A DNA stretch of 64,000 bases from Paenibacillus pabuli (GTDB taxonomy: Bacteria; Bacillota; Bacilli; Paenibacillales; Paenibacillaceae), in the NCBI RefSeq assembly GCF_039831995.1, contig NZ_JBDOIO010000005.1:1054001-1118000 (forward strand), given 5' to 3'. The position numbers and the translations under genes were made by a program. The notes beneath the pieces are model-generated. The model did not search any database. It was given only the letters and a program-made list of their open reading frames with translations, and was not told the origin of the DNA. Below, piece after piece: positions 36,644 to 46,120 of the stretch. Position 1 is the first letter of the stretch. The number at the start of each line of letters is the position of its first letter.

Positions 36644-37463
36644 AAGGACGCCTGTGCTGGAACTGAGGAACTTGAGTAAAACCTACGAATCCAGGGGCCA
36701 GGGAGCCCATTCAGCTTTGCAATCGATCAACCTGAAACTGTATCCGGGAGAATGTCTGGGAATTGTAGGTGAGAGCGGAAGTGGCAAAAGCACCTTGGCC
36801 AAATGCGTGACCCATCTGGAAAAGGCAACCTCCGGGCAGATCATTTATCGTCAGCAGGATATTACACTGATAAGAGGAGAGGCTTTGCGGCTGCAGCGCA
36901 AGCAGATTCAGATGGTTTTTCAGGAACCTTCGGCGATTTTCAATCCCCGCATGAGGGTGGGATCGTTTATTCTTGAGCCTTTATTGAACTATAAACTGAT
37001 CAAGCGCAGGCAGGCTGAAAAGGAGATTCACCGTTTACTGGAGCTGGTGGGATTGCCTGCTGCTATGGCTGACAAGTATCCACACGAAATCAGTGGTGGG
37101 GAGCTGCAGCGAGTGGTTATTGCCCGGGCGATCGGAGTGCAGCCGGATGTGATTATATTTGATGAGGCTACCTCGGCACTCGATGTTTCCATTCAGCAGC
37201 AAATTTTGAATCTGTTGGTCCGATTGCGTGAAGAGACAGGGATTTCGTGTATATTCATATCGCATGACCTGGCTGTGGTGCAGCAGGTTAGCGATCGCAC
37301 TGCGGTTATGTACAAGGGAGAGATCGTTGAAGTGTTGGAAAGTGCGCAGCTGAATCGTGCAGCCAGTCATCCCTATACGCGGAACTTAATGGCTTCGGTG
37401 TTGTCGGTGAAAGAGATCAAGAATAAGATGCGGGAGTATGCCCTGCAAGGCATCACGGGCTGA
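36633..37463 (+). CDS. Nik/Opp-type ATP-binding protein 2 (NikE/DppF-like)
   Basis: A 276-residue ABC ATPase with GESGSGKST, the signature ISGGELQR and Walker B VIIFDEATSALD. It overlaps the preceding ATPase by 11 bases. It would form the heterodimeric ATP engine with it. It is the last gene of the riboswitch-controlled operon and is followed by a terminator. Confidence 0.9.
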   Translation: MGNERTPVLELRNLSKTYESRGQGAHSALQSINLKLYPGECLGIVGESGSGKSTLAKCVTHLEKATSGQIIYRQQDITLIRGEALRLQRKQIQMVFQEPSAIFNPRMRVGSFILEPLLNYKLIKRRQAEKEIHRLLELVGLPAAMADKYPHEISGGELQRVVIARAIGVQPDVIIFDEATSALDVSIQQQILNLLVRLREETGISCIFISHDLAVVQQVSDRTAVMYKGEIVEVLESAQLNRAASHPYTRNLMASVLSVKEIKNKMREYALQGITG

Positions 37464-37502
37464 GTTGGTAAGGTGTATCGTGGTTTTTATAATTAAGCGA
37501 AG

Positions 37503-37555
37503 AAAAAGGATTATTCCGGGTCATGGTAGTGACATTCGGAGTAATCCTTTTACTG
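37503..37555. terminator. Bidirectional terminator after the Nik-type operon
   Basis: AAAGGATTATTCCG pairs with CGGAGTAATCCTTT (one G-U), with T-runs on both strands. It separates the operon from the convergent secreted-protein gene. Confidence 0.85.
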
Positions 37556-37675
37556 TATAAGGACTATAAGAAATGATGAACTGATGTTGAAAAGTACTAG
37601 AAGGTACGCAAACAACCAATGTACGCAAGCATAGGGAACTAAGCCGAGTATTGAGCGCCGTCTACTGTCTCTATT

Positions 37676-40600
37676 TTAATGTGGCACTTGGGATTGGAAG
37701 TCGTTTCGACTCGACCGATTGGCATGGTAGAAGACAACATCCCCGTCTTGGATGGGCCAAGTATTGCCTTCAGTATCGACCGGATTGTTCTGAAAACCCT
37801 CCATCTGCCACTGATTCATCAGAGGTGCATAGATGTACTGGAGATGAGGCGCGTCAGTATCGCCATTTCGTAGACTTTCAATATTGAAGTTGACTACGAT
37901 ATACCCATTTCTCAGAAACACTGCGGACTTTTCATCCAACTCATTTTGTCTCGCAAGTGGCTCCATATCCGTGCCTTTCGGCACGGCATATACATCAGCT
38001 GGCAGGCTGTATTCTCCATACCAGTGCTGGATGGCTGCATTTGCCCGATCCAAGTTAACGCCTTGCGGGATGTCCGTTTTGGGTCCGATCAATGTACGAA
38101 TGGATGAGGGCAGGATCATCCAATCATAACGTCCCACCCACGTTTTCTGGTGCGAGATCTGATCGACGAAACGAACCATGTATTCTGCCAGTGTGCCTTG
38201 GCTCTGCTCCTCATTGGTCAGTTCATAGGTGTATCGATAACGGGCGGTATCGCCCATTTCGGTACCAGGAACATTTCGTAAACGGGCATTCAGAACCACA
38301 AAGCGTTTCTCCAAATCCTGTGCAGATCCGATACGTATAAACCTTTCCTGTCCTCTGTGGTAATACAGATCTACCTCCTGCCTAGAGGTACCATCCTCAT
38401 TCACAAAATGAAAAGTTGGCGTAATCCGAACACCATCCTGCTCACCAAACATATTACCTTTCGTTTTGAGGTCAAACTTGATATGGTACCCGGTTTTTAC
38501 AGCCACATTTTTGAATCCCTGTATTGGATGGCTGCCTGGACGAATGGGCAGTACGAAAGGTGCCAGGTTGCCACGAGGGTCACCATCTATACGATTCAAG
38601 CCTGTCCAATAGCTGACTCCCGTTGGCTCCGGGCTGCCTGGCTGCTTTCGAAAAACATTTTCCCAGTTATAGTCCGAAATGTCGGTGACATGAAAATCGT
38701 ATAGCCTACCGATGACTTCGACTGGAACCATATCGGCAGCTACGTGATGGGGCAGGTTGGTATTGGCATCCTGCTGTTCGGTAAAGTTGGAGGGTGCGTT
38801 CTCCGCGATATTGCGGAACTCAACCTCATAGTTGCCCTCGTCTACCCATACCGGGAGGTAAAAGCTGGTGTCGAGCTGGTTTACCGGGATATCCACCCAG
38901 GTTTTGGCCGGAATAAACTGACTTCTGTCCGCATTGTAGACATCGAAGGGGAATTTCACCTGTTTAATCCGAAAATATTTGGCATAGTCCCGGTTGCCAT
39001 AACCGGGGTAACCTGCTGCGTCCAAATGCTGACCAGTCGTTGGTATACGTACAATAAATGGACGTTCCAGAATGAGTGCTGACCGGGTTAGATCCGGAGT
39101 CGTCTTCTGATTATGAGCCTGATCATCCGATACCAGGGCGTAGTTTACGACAGGGGTGTGCACGGTAACGGTGTTAATGCCGTTAATCGGGAAATCCTTG
39201 TTGGCGCCGCCATTTACATTCCCGGGCAGCAGATCGTAATAAATGGTACCGGAACTTGGTGTGTTTTCTTTGTTGACGAGCGTATTACTGATCATGTTAT
39301 TTGGCTTATACAGGACATCCTGGCCAATGGTTGTAGGGTTAGGAATATTGGATGGCGTAGGTCCATCCTTGGTCGCCTCTGCATCGTCCATAATCTTGGT
39401 ATTGTTGAATATGACCGAGTCATTATTCACTTTCGCCTGAGGGGTGTTGGACTCAGCCATTCCCTTCAAACGCGATGTATCATCCGGCACATCTGGAGGT
39501 GCATTCAGCCCGCCTGTTAATTTGGGTGGGGTATAGGAGATAGACGTTGTTTGCCCTGGTCTGACGTGGCTCTCCACGTTGTCATCATTTTTGGACACCA
39601 AAGTTGGCGGTGTATATCCGGATGGAGTCATGGTGACCAGTTCACCCGGCAGGGCATAGTTCTTCATGGTCGCTTTTGCGATCTTGTACACTTCAAGATT
39701 GTTGATTTTCCAGTACGAGTAGTCCCGTGTAATCTGGAAATTGTATGGTTTGGTTACTGTGTCATTGGCTGGAACAGGTGGTCCATCCGTACAGCCATCC
39801 TCGGTACAGATATCAGGGCCCGGTACAGTCCATTCCCTGTCATAGGATAGCGTGACACTGCAATCATACGTAACTTTGCCCAACATTTTCGCCCAGGCCT
39901 GCTTGAAGAGATAGTTGTCAGCAAATGCATTGGTATACAGTGACTCAGAAGTAGGGATTCCTCTTAGTACATTGAATGCCTCATTCCCTCTGTTATCCGA
40001 CTTTATTACACCGTTGGCATTTGGATCAAGGTCACTCATGCTCATGATGGTCCCTGTAGATGGTGGCCCGATTGTCGGTGAACATCCAACACCACTGCCG
40101 CCCCCATTGCCTCCGCCACCCCCATTCCCGGGATCCTCATCTACACCAATCGTTGTGGTTGTCGTTAATTGGAAGTCGTCTTTTTCCCACAGTACGGTGA
40201 TGGTGGTAGTACCCCTGCTTACGGCTTGGACTAGCCCTGAATTACTAACGGTTGCAACACCAGGGTTGGAGGAAGTCCAGGTCATGCGCCCATTACCGCT
40301 ATTTACATTGGTTTCAGCACCAAAGCTTCTATCACCGGTTTTGGTCTTTACGGTTGCATTTAATTGCTTGGATTGGTTAATGCTGAGTTGGCCGCCATTG
40401 GTGAGATTGATTTCTTTGGTGATCTCGGCTAGAGCTTTCCAGTATAAATCTGTGTTGAATTGATAATCCGCATTCCATTTGGGAGGATTATATTCTTCTG
40501 TTTTAATTGGTGGAATAGCACCACCAATTTGTGTGGTGAATTTTGTTCTACGGCCAGTAAATGATTCAACAGAAACCAAGATAGGCTCTCCTGGTTCATA

Positions 40601-41044
40601 GTAAGCTGTATTATCCATGTAATGAGGCTCATTAGATCTATCAGTAATTTCTGCATTGGAGCGCTTTTCCCCGGCTTTATCATAGTAATCGGTCGGAATG
40701 TAAACATCTTTATTCAAGTCAAGGTCGACACAGACTGTTGAGGAAACCGGAAGGTTATTGATAGGGTCGTTTTCTAGTTCGATGTTGTTGCACTGACCAT
40801 CAACTTTCCATCTAAGACTATCAACCTGGTAAATATATACACCAATGTTGGTCTTTTTTGTCCCCTCAACAGGAATGACCTTTTTTTGCGATTTTGCAGG
40901 GGTAGGAGGCTCCATATGAAATGACTCCAATACAGGTTTGACACCTGGCCCCCCACCTGCATGGACTTGGGTTACTGAAGATAACAATAAAACCAATGAC
41001 AGAACGATCAATATAGCTTTTTTAAAAAATACTTCTTGCCCCAA
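37676..41044 (-). CDS. Very large secreted protein with Ig-like (BIG2) domain, unknown function
   Basis: A 1122-residue exported protein. The signal peptide (basic KK, then ILIVLSLVLLLSS, cleavage near VHA-GGG) begins at a TTG start at 41044, which has GAGGGG seven bases upstream. An Ig-like BIG2 domain lies at about residues 210-300 (MTWTSSNPGVATVS, GLVQAVSRGTTTITV), followed by a Gly/Asn-rich linker (DPGNGGGGGNGGGSG). The remaining ~800 residues look beta-rich and I cannot assign them to a named family. It lies 12 bases after an SLH-protein gene on the same strand, so the two are probably made together and may form a surface structure. Confidence 0.8.
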   Translation of the reverse strand: MGQEVFFKKAILIVLSLVLLLSSVTQVHAGGGPGVKPVLESFHMEPPTPAKSQKKVIPVEGTKKTNIGVYIYQVDSLRWKVDGQCNNIELENDPINNLPVSSTVCVDLDLNKDVYIPTDYYDKAGEKRSNAEITDRSNEPHYMDNTAYYEPGEPILVSVESFTGRRTKFTTQIGGAIPPIKTEEYNPPKWNADYQFNTDLYWKALAEITKEINLTNGGQLSINQSKQLNATVKTKTGDRSFGAETNVNSGNGRMTWTSSNPGVATVSNSGLVQAVSRGTTTITVLWEKDDFQLTTTTTIGVDEDPGNGGGGGNGGGSGVGCSPTIGPPSTGTIMSMSDLDPNANGVIKSDNRGNEAFNVLRGIPTSESLYTNAFADNYLFKQAWAKMLGKVTYDCSVTLSYDREWTVPGPDICTEDGCTDGPPVPANDTVTKPYNFQITRDYSYWKINNLEVYKIAKATMKNYALPGELVTMTPSGYTPPTLVSKNDDNVESHVRPGQTTSISYTPPKLTGGLNAPPDVPDDTSRLKGMAESNTPQAKVNNDSVIFNNTKIMDDAEATKDGPTPSNIPNPTTIGQDVLYKPNNMISNTLVNKENTPSSGTIYYDLLPGNVNGGANKDFPINGINTVTVHTPVVNYALVSDDQAHNQKTTPDLTRSALILERPFIVRIPTTGQHLDAAGYPGYGNRDYAKYFRIKQVKFPFDVYNADRSQFIPAKTWVDIPVNQLDTSFYLPVWVDEGNYEVEFRNIAENAPSNFTEQQDANTNLPHHVAADMVPVEVIGRLYDFHVTDISDYNWENVFRKQPGSPEPTGVSYWTGLNRIDGDPRGNLAPFVLPIRPGSHPIQGFKNVAVKTGYHIKFDLKTKGNMFGEQDGVRITPTFHFVNEDGTSRQEVDLYYHRGQERFIRIGSAQDLEKRFVVLNARLRNVPGTEMGDTARYRYTYELTNEEQSQGTLAEYMVRFVDQISHQKTWVGRYDWMILPSSIRTLIGPKTDIPQGVNLDRANAAIQHWYGEYSLPADVYAVPKGTDMEPLARQNELDEKSAVFLRNGYIVVNFNIESLRNGDTDAPHLQYIYAPLMNQWQMEGFQNNPVDTEGNTWPIQDGDVVFYHANRSSRNDFQSQVPH

Positions 41045-41056
41045 TATTTATCCCCT

Positions 41057-42334
41057 CTAATCTGTGGCTATTACGCTGTAGGTAGGACCTTCTTTGGCGA
41101 CAAGGCTTACATCGGAAATCAACTCCTTATCGAAATGTAAAAGCCCTCTACTCCAATAGACCGGATTATTAACAGTGAATACACCTCTACTTTTAGTGAC
41201 ATCATTAATACTAGGCCCACCATATAGAGTAAATGCATCTGATCTTGGAGAATTCATAGGATTAATTGTCGCTGAGTTCAGTAAACTTCCAGCTTGAAGT
41301 GAAGTCATAGTTTTACTTTTCACGTTCAATTCAAGTTCTGCAAAAGAATAGTATGCTCCCCTTAAAAGAGTGAATCCTTCGTCTACAAAAACAGGATAAT
41401 AAATACTTCTTTCTGCACCCTTCGCAAAGGTATTAACAATAATCCAATTCTTTATCTTGAGGTCAGCATAATTTGTATCGGTAATAATATTTTTGTTCCG
41501 AACTTTTGAAAAGTCATCTGTAACCTCACTGTAATCAACGTTCGGTGAAATCTTCCTTTCTGGTGTTTTCTTATACTTAGGAGCAATAATGCTCAAATTC
41601 GTCCCAGTCAAACCAACTTGGCGAAGCTCACTTAACCCTTTGAAGTCCGAAGGCTTCGTTTTCGCCACACTTGCATAACGAGCGATCAGAACAGCAACCT
41701 CGGCCCTTGTCGTTGTGCGATCCGTTCCAAAGTTCTTATCGTTAGCCACACTCATCAACCCTGTACCCAGAGCAACAGCGACAGCATTTTTTTGACTGCC
41801 TGCCAGTTTTCCAGTGAAGTATTCTTTCGCAGGTATCACAGTATTGGTTACATCAGACAGAGCTTGTTTGTAATCCGAATCAACCACGGAAAGCCCCTGT
41901 GCCAGCCAGGTCGCCATTTCACCCCGTGTTAGAGAAGCTTTAGCATCGAGTTTTCCATTGTAGTTAGCAGGGCTGATGAAGCCTTTGGCGATCGCGGCAG
42001 ATACGCCGCTTTTTGCCCATTCAGGGACATCTGTGAAGTTATTAGCTTCTTGTATGGCTGCATTAGGCTGATCGGTTAGTCGTCCGAGAATACTAGCCAT
42101 TTCGGCCTTGGTCACTGGTGAGCCTGGTTTGAATGTCCCGTCCGCATACCCCTGGAAGAATCCCTGTTCAACTGCGGAGTTGATCGCTGCAGCCGCCCAG
42201 TGTGTCGAAGGGACATCTTTGAATTTTAGCGTAGCTTGAGCGGCTTCTACTGAACCCCCGATACTTCCTGAGCCTATCACGCCCCCTGTAAGCAAAGCCA
42301 ATGCCGCAACTCCGGTTAGAATCATTTTCTTCAT
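41057..42334 (-). CDS. S-layer homology (SLH) domain surface protein
   Basis: A 425-residue exported protein with a signal peptide (MKKMILTGVAALALLTGG, cleavage near VEA-AQ) and three SLH repeats at about residues 38-85, 95-150 and 160-225 (FKDVPSTHWAAAAI, FTDVPEWAKSGVSA and a third, more diverged). SLH triplets bind pyruvylated secondary wall polysaccharide. The C-terminal ~190 residues are unrecognised. AAAGGAGCAG precedes the ATG. It is first in a two-gene operon with the large secreted protein, and may anchor it to the wall (inference). Confidence 0.88.
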   Translation of the reverse strand: MKKMILTGVAALALLTGGVIGSGSIGGSVEAAQATLKFKDVPSTHWAAAAINSAVEQGFFQGYADGTFKPGSPVTKAEMASILGRLTDQPNAAIQEANNFTDVPEWAKSGVSAAIAKGFISPANYNGKLDAKASLTRGEMATWLAQGLSVVDSDYKQALSDVTNTVIPAKEYFTGKLAGSQKNAVAVALGTGLMSVANDKNFGTDRTTTRAEVAVLIARYASVAKTKPSDFKGLSELRQVGLTGTNLSIIAPKYKKTPERKISPNVDYSEVTDDFSKVRNKNIITDTNYADLKIKNWIIVNTFAKGAERSIYYPVFVDEGFTLLRGAYYSFAELELNVKSKTMTSLQAGSLLNSATINPMNSPRSDAFTLYGGPSINDVTKSRGVFTVNNPVYWSRGLLHFDKELISDVSLVAKEGPTYSVIATD

Positions 42335-42522
42335 GAATACTGCTCCTTTCTAATTTCAACTCCTGGTTGTGGTTATGTACTTGATACTACTAGATACTAA
42401 ATTTGTAATAATCATCAATATTCTACCATGTATAACTGGGTATTTGGTATTATTTCTCAATATTAATGTTCCGAATTATGGTTTAAAACCCCTCCTCTAG
42501 ACCCATCCAACCTCCCAAAACA
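42335..42522. other. A+T-rich upstream region of the SLH operon, no gene seen
   Basis: This noncoding stretch, with the terminators up to 42785, holds the likely minus-strand promoter of the SLH operon. I see no clear consensus pair and no gene. Confidence 0.5.
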
Positions 42523-42560
42523 TAAAAAAAGGCCACGAATCCGTAGATTCATAGCCTTAT
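42523..42560 (-). terminator. Second minus-strand terminator downstream of udk
   Basis: Read on the minus strand: AAGGC-(3)-GAATC with GATTC-(3)-GCCTT, followed by TTTTTTT. It comes about 100 bases after a first terminator. Confidence 0.7.
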
Positions 42561-42657
42561 GCTTTAAGGTAGAAGATCTAAATATTTGGTTACCAAGCTC
42601 ATATATTTCAAGGATAACCCATTTTCACCCATTTGAAAAGAGAGAAACAGAATAATA

Positions 42658-42695
42658 CCAAAAATCCAGACTGCACCAACGCAGCCTGGATTTCA
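42658..42695 (-). terminator. First minus-strand terminator downstream of udk
   Basis: AAATCCAG (42662-42669) pairs with CTGGATTT (42686-42693), with inner CTGC/GCAG. On the minus strand it is followed by TTTTT. Confidence 0.75.
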
Positions 42696-42785
42696 GTTGA
42701 ATTTACCTTGAAAGTGTAGCCGATCCGTGCCTACTTCTCTCAAACCAGAAGAGGCAACGGCTAACGATTCTACATTAGATATCTT

Positions 42786-43418
42786 CTATGCGCCGTTCCA
42801 TTTCTCTCCGGTCAGGTACTTCTCGGTCAAAATAGACAACATCTGAATGCCGACTTCGTTATGTCCACCTTCGGGGATAATAATGTCCGCGTACTTTTTG
42901 GAAGGCTCGATAAAGGCATCGTGCATTGGTTTGACGGTTTCGAGATATTGTTTGTAAACGGATTGAATCGTACGTCCACGTTCCTCCATATCCCGCAACA
43001 CTCTCCGAAGAATGCGAACATCGGAATCGGTATCGACAAATACCTTGATGTCCAGCAGGGCACGTAGATGTTCGTCGATGAGCACATGAAGGCCTTCTAC
43101 AATAACGATATGGTTCGGTGCGAGTTCAACCGTCTCATTGGCAGCACGGTTATCTATGGTGAAGTCATATACGGGAGCATATGCCGTTTGTCCTTGCTTC
43201 AGCAGGGTAAGATGCTCAATCAACAGATCATTGTCGAATGCAAACGGATGATCGTAATTGGTGAGTCGACGCTGCTCTGGAGTGAGCTGTGATTGATCTT
43301 TGTAATAATTGTCCTGGGATATAAACGTCACTTTGCCTGATCCAAGACGGTCGATGACGGAGCGAGCTACCGTCGTTTTACCGGAGCCGGTCCCTCCGGC
43401 GATACCAATAATGAGCAT
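42786..43418 (-). CDS. udk: Uridine kinase
   Basis: A 210-residue enzyme phosphorylating uridine and cytidine to UMP and CMP in pyrimidine salvage. The P-loop GGTGSGKTT (residues 8-16), the substrate motif FISQDNYYKDQ, the FDNDLL region and VDTDSDVRILRR are all as in bacterial Udk, and the length is normal. It is monocistronic with its own downstream terminators. No unusual feature. Confidence 0.95.
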   Translation of the reverse strand: MLIIGIAGGTGSGKTTVARSVIDRLGSGKVTFISQDNYYKDQSQLTPEQRRLTNYDHPFAFDNDLLIEHLTLLKQGQTAYAPVYDFTIDNRAANETVELAPNHIVIVEGLHVLIDEHLRALLDIKVFVDTDSDVRILRRVLRDMEERGRTIQSVYKQYLETVKPMHDAFIEPSKKYADIIIPEGGHNEVGIQMLSILTEKYLTGEKWNGA

Positions 43419-43610
43419 GGTTGTTCCATAAACCTCCCTAGATTGGCAGCATGATCAGTAGATGGAGAGCGTCAAAAATGAGCTCTATCTGCATGTCTGT
43501 CTGCGAATACACAATTCCTCAATTGTATCACAGCTTGCTGACTTTTTCATCTTAAGGAACAGACCATGTTTTGCCTTTCGGGAGGCATACTCATTTTCAG
43601 ATTTAAGATT

Positions 43611-44186
43611 CTAACGCATAGTAGAGCGCTTGTGCCCTCGCATCGTCCAGGGAAGAATCAGGTTCTGGCCAATCAGGCGAATGAGCAGACCAAGAATAAC
43701 AAAACCAAGCACACTTCCTGCCGTATTTGCAATTAGATCATTGATATCGGTTGAGCGGCCATTCCCCAGAGTAATCCGGATCACAAGCTGCAATATTTCA
43801 ATAGAAAAACTTAACATTAGGCCAGCCGCTGCCGCTTTGCGTATCGAGTCAACTGAAGGTTTCAAAAGAGGAAGCAAGAACCCCAGCGGCATAAACAGCA
43901 CTATGTTCAGAAGGAAGCTTGGCGCATCCGCAGTCAGCAGCGGAACCCATTGAAGGTTCTTGTACCAGGGTGTCTGGTTGGCATAGATTCCGATGTTCAC
44001 ATCGATTGGGAAAAATACAAAATGCAACACGCCCAGCATGTATATAGCGAAAGTCAGCATCAGCATATACTGTTTGCTGGTATATCTAACTTTGCTCACC
44101 CTGGCGTGGATCACCAGAGCGAGCAGAGTCAGAATGAATAGTGGACCAAGGACACTTATAGATGAAATGGTAAATTGAATGGACAT
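43611..44186 (-). CDS. VanZ-like membrane protein
   Basis: A 191-residue protein with about five membrane helices and the VanZ-family pattern: a first helix, a loop with HFVFFPID, then FLLNIVLFMPLGFLLPLL and a late ELLQL-like motif (FSIEILQLVIRI) with DINDLIANTAGSVLG. VanZ-like proteins have no firmly assigned activity; some contribute to teicoplanin or lipoglycopeptide tolerance. The ATG at 44186 follows AAAGGGG; an in-frame ATG at 44204 is weaker. It lies just after the anti-sigma gene on the same strand and may be in its transcript. Confidence 0.85.
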   Translation of the reverse strand: MSIQFTISSISVLGPLFILTLLALVIHARVSKVRYTSKQYMLMLTFAIYMLGVLHFVFFPIDVNIGIYANQTPWYKNLQWVPLLTADAPSFLLNIVLFMPLGFLLPLLKPSVDSIRKAAAAGLMLSFSIEILQLVIRITLGNGRSTDINDLIANTAGSVLGFVILGLLIRLIGQNLILPWTMRGHKRSTMR

Positions 44187-44219
44187 GCGATGACCCCTTT
44201 GCAAGGAAATGAGTTCGAG

Positions 44220-45341
44220 CTATTGGAGCTGAATTTTCATTTCCATTCCCTGAATAAATTGATTGTCTTTGACCTCTTCGGTAAAGTCATCTTTCACTTC
44301 AAAAGGTTTCACTACCAGGTATTTTACATCCTTCGCTGTTGTCGCATATATGCTTTCCCATTTCAACTGGTTATCTTCATATATACCCTCGCCGCTGAGT
44401 GCAGTCAGTTGCCGACCTTGATCATCATAGATGGCAAACCTGATGTCCTGCAGCTGTTCTTTTTCTTTGGCAGTCAACGTTTCTTTTCCATTCAAACCGA
44501 TGGCGGCAGTTAAGCGTGTTGTGATAGGAGTAACCTCGGCTTTCGTAACAGTGGCCGTAAACAAGTCATTCTCCATGAGGGTATCAGGCTGAACCTTGTA
44601 GGTGTCTGTTGTTGATTTGGTAAAAGGAACGGTTAACTCAAATTCATGATCCAGGCCTTGCAGCGTCAACTTAACCTTGGCATCGAACTGATCCGGGAAT
44701 TCGCCTTTGTGATCCGCAGGAATGACCTGTTCAAAAAGCAAGGTATCGGGCTCGTTCGCCCCGGCTGAACTATAGAACAGACCACCATCTGGGCTAAACC
44801 CATTTACATCGAGGAAAACGTTGTCGACTCCGCTGCTCAGCTTCACAATGTCCTTGCCGTTATCATACATGCCCTGATTTAGGTTGGGAGCCGTGACATG
44901 AACCAGAAATGCTGCGCGTGTGCCATCGTATACCGTTTCCAACACCTTGAATTTTACATCCTGATAAGCAAAGGAACTGTTTACTGGAGTAGTCAAACCT
45001 TCGCTACCCGCTGTTCTCAGACCCATATCCGCTTCAATTGAGCTGAAGAGGCTGCCTACGAGCGGAATGTTGCGCAAAGAATCAGCCATGGCTGGAGACA
45101 CAAATCCGGATGCAAATACAGTAACACCTAATACACCTGCGGCAACGGCTGCCGCTGCGGTACGGCGCAGTCCTTTGTTTACCCGTCGCGGACGCTGAGC
45201 CTGTTCACTGTCCAGCTGGCGGGGTGATTCGGGAAGGGACTCCAGTGTGGCATCAATTCGAGTGCGTACAAGATTAGACATGGCAGGGCGCTCCTTTGCT
45301 TGTTTTTTTAACTCCTGATCAATATTAAATGGGTTTGACAT
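44220..45341 (-). CDS. Anti-sigma factor-like protein, DUF4179-type
   Basis: A 373-residue single-pass membrane protein. The ~60-residue cytoplasmic N-terminus is basic before one membrane helix (AAVAAGVLGVTVFASGF, about residues 65-82). The DSLRNIPLVGSLFSSIE sequence and the extracellular domain match DUF4179 proteins that accompany ECF sigma factors. It overlaps the sigma gene by 17 bases, the standard arrangement for a cognate anti-sigma factor. The trigger is unknown. Confidence 0.85.
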   Translation of the reverse strand: MSNPFNIDQELKKQAKERPAMSNLVRTRIDATLESLPESPRQLDSEQAQRPRRVNKGLRRTAAAAVAAGVLGVTVFASGFVSPAMADSLRNIPLVGSLFSSIEADMGLRTAGSEGLTTPVNSSFAYQDVKFKVLETVYDGTRAAFLVHVTAPNLNQGMYDNGKDIVKLSSGVDNVFLDVNGFSPDGGLFYSSAGANEPDTLLFEQVIPADHKGEFPDQFDAKVKLTLQGLDHEFELTVPFTKSTTDTYKVQPDTLMENDLFTATVTKAEVTPITTRLTAAIGLNGKETLTAKEKEQLQDIRFAIYDDQGRQLTALSGEGIYEDNQLKWESIYATTAKDVKYLVVKPFEVKDDFTEEVKDNQFIQGMEMKIQLQ

Positions 45342-45858
45342 GCAGTTTTACCTCCCGAAAGTTTTTGAATTTTTGATATAGTTCCTGCCGTGCCCGGCTA
45401 AGTCTCATTTTTACCGCGCTCTCGGATATATTCAGCGTATCCGCTACCTGACGCAGGGTTAGATCTTCAAAATAATGCAGCACAATGACAATTCGTTTCG
45501 ATTCTTCCAGTCGATCAACGGCTTCTCTCATATCCACCTCATCGTAGGGGCTGGAGACTTCCTGCTTGGCAGGCACCTCTGCATATGATGTGGAGAGGGA
45601 GAGACGGGAGAGCATGGTATTACATTCGTTGATGAGGATGCGGAACATCCAGGTTTTGAAATACTGGGGTTCACGAAGCGTATGCATGGATTTATAAGCT
45701 TTCAGGATCGTCTCCTGAATGGCATCAGCCACGTCCTCCTCTTTTCGCAGCATGGATTTTGCTGTATTGTATAGGGAATTTTCAATTTCTCGGATGAGCC
45801 TGATAAAGGCGTCACGATCTCCCTGAATAGCTTGGTTGACGAGATCGGTCGGGTCCAT
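45325..45858 (-). CDS. ECF-type RNA polymerase sigma factor
   Basis: A 177-residue sigma factor with region 2 (EDVADAIQETILKAYKSMHTL, then YFKTWMFRILIN) and region 4 (LHYFEDLTLRQVADTLNIS, then ESAVKMRLSRARQEL). It is the partner of the overlapping DUF4179 protein. The ATG at 45858 has AAAGGAG nine bases upstream, inside a 13-base direct repeat. No ECF promoter could be fixed with confidence; a weak AAC/CGTA pair sits upstream with a spacing that is too long. Confidence 0.9.
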   Translation of the reverse strand: MDPTDLVNQAIQGDRDAFIRLIREIENSLYNTAKSMLRKEEDVADAIQETILKAYKSMHTLREPQYFKTWMFRILINECNTMLSRLSLSTSYAEVPAKQEVSSPYDEVDMREAVDRLEESKRIVIVLHYFEDLTLRQVADTLNISESAVKMRLSRARQELYQKFKNFREVKLHVKPI

Positions 45859-45898
45859 GGATAACAGCTCCTTTCTTGGGATACGGGATAACAGCTCC
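45859..45898 (-). repeat. 13-base direct repeat at the sigma-factor ribosome binding site
   Basis: GGAGCTGTTATCC (minus strand) occurs at 45871-45859 and again at 45898-45886, 27 bases apart. The nearer copy contains the Shine-Dalgarno and abuts the start codon. Confidence 0.7.
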
Positions 45899-46120
45899 CC
45901 GCTTGGTTTTTACATGAATTAGACTTTTGGTGGGCTAATATGGTCACAATTATTTTTTTAAAAGGAAATGTGGTTGCTTAATATGGACGCTTGGGAACGG
46001 ACTGTACCCTTCAGATGGATTGGAGATAGTCCGTAGACGGGGAAGAGGTGGCCTTTCGTACAAAGTTCGTATGAGTACTTAGCTGGTGTATCAATTTTGT
46101 CTCAATATTTCTGGTTTGGG

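Noticed and set aside
37915..40463. Several plus-strand frames opposite the large secreted protein (for example 39915-40463)
   Set aside because: They carry no motif and are antisense to a frame that has a signal peptide, an Ig-like domain and a ribosome site.
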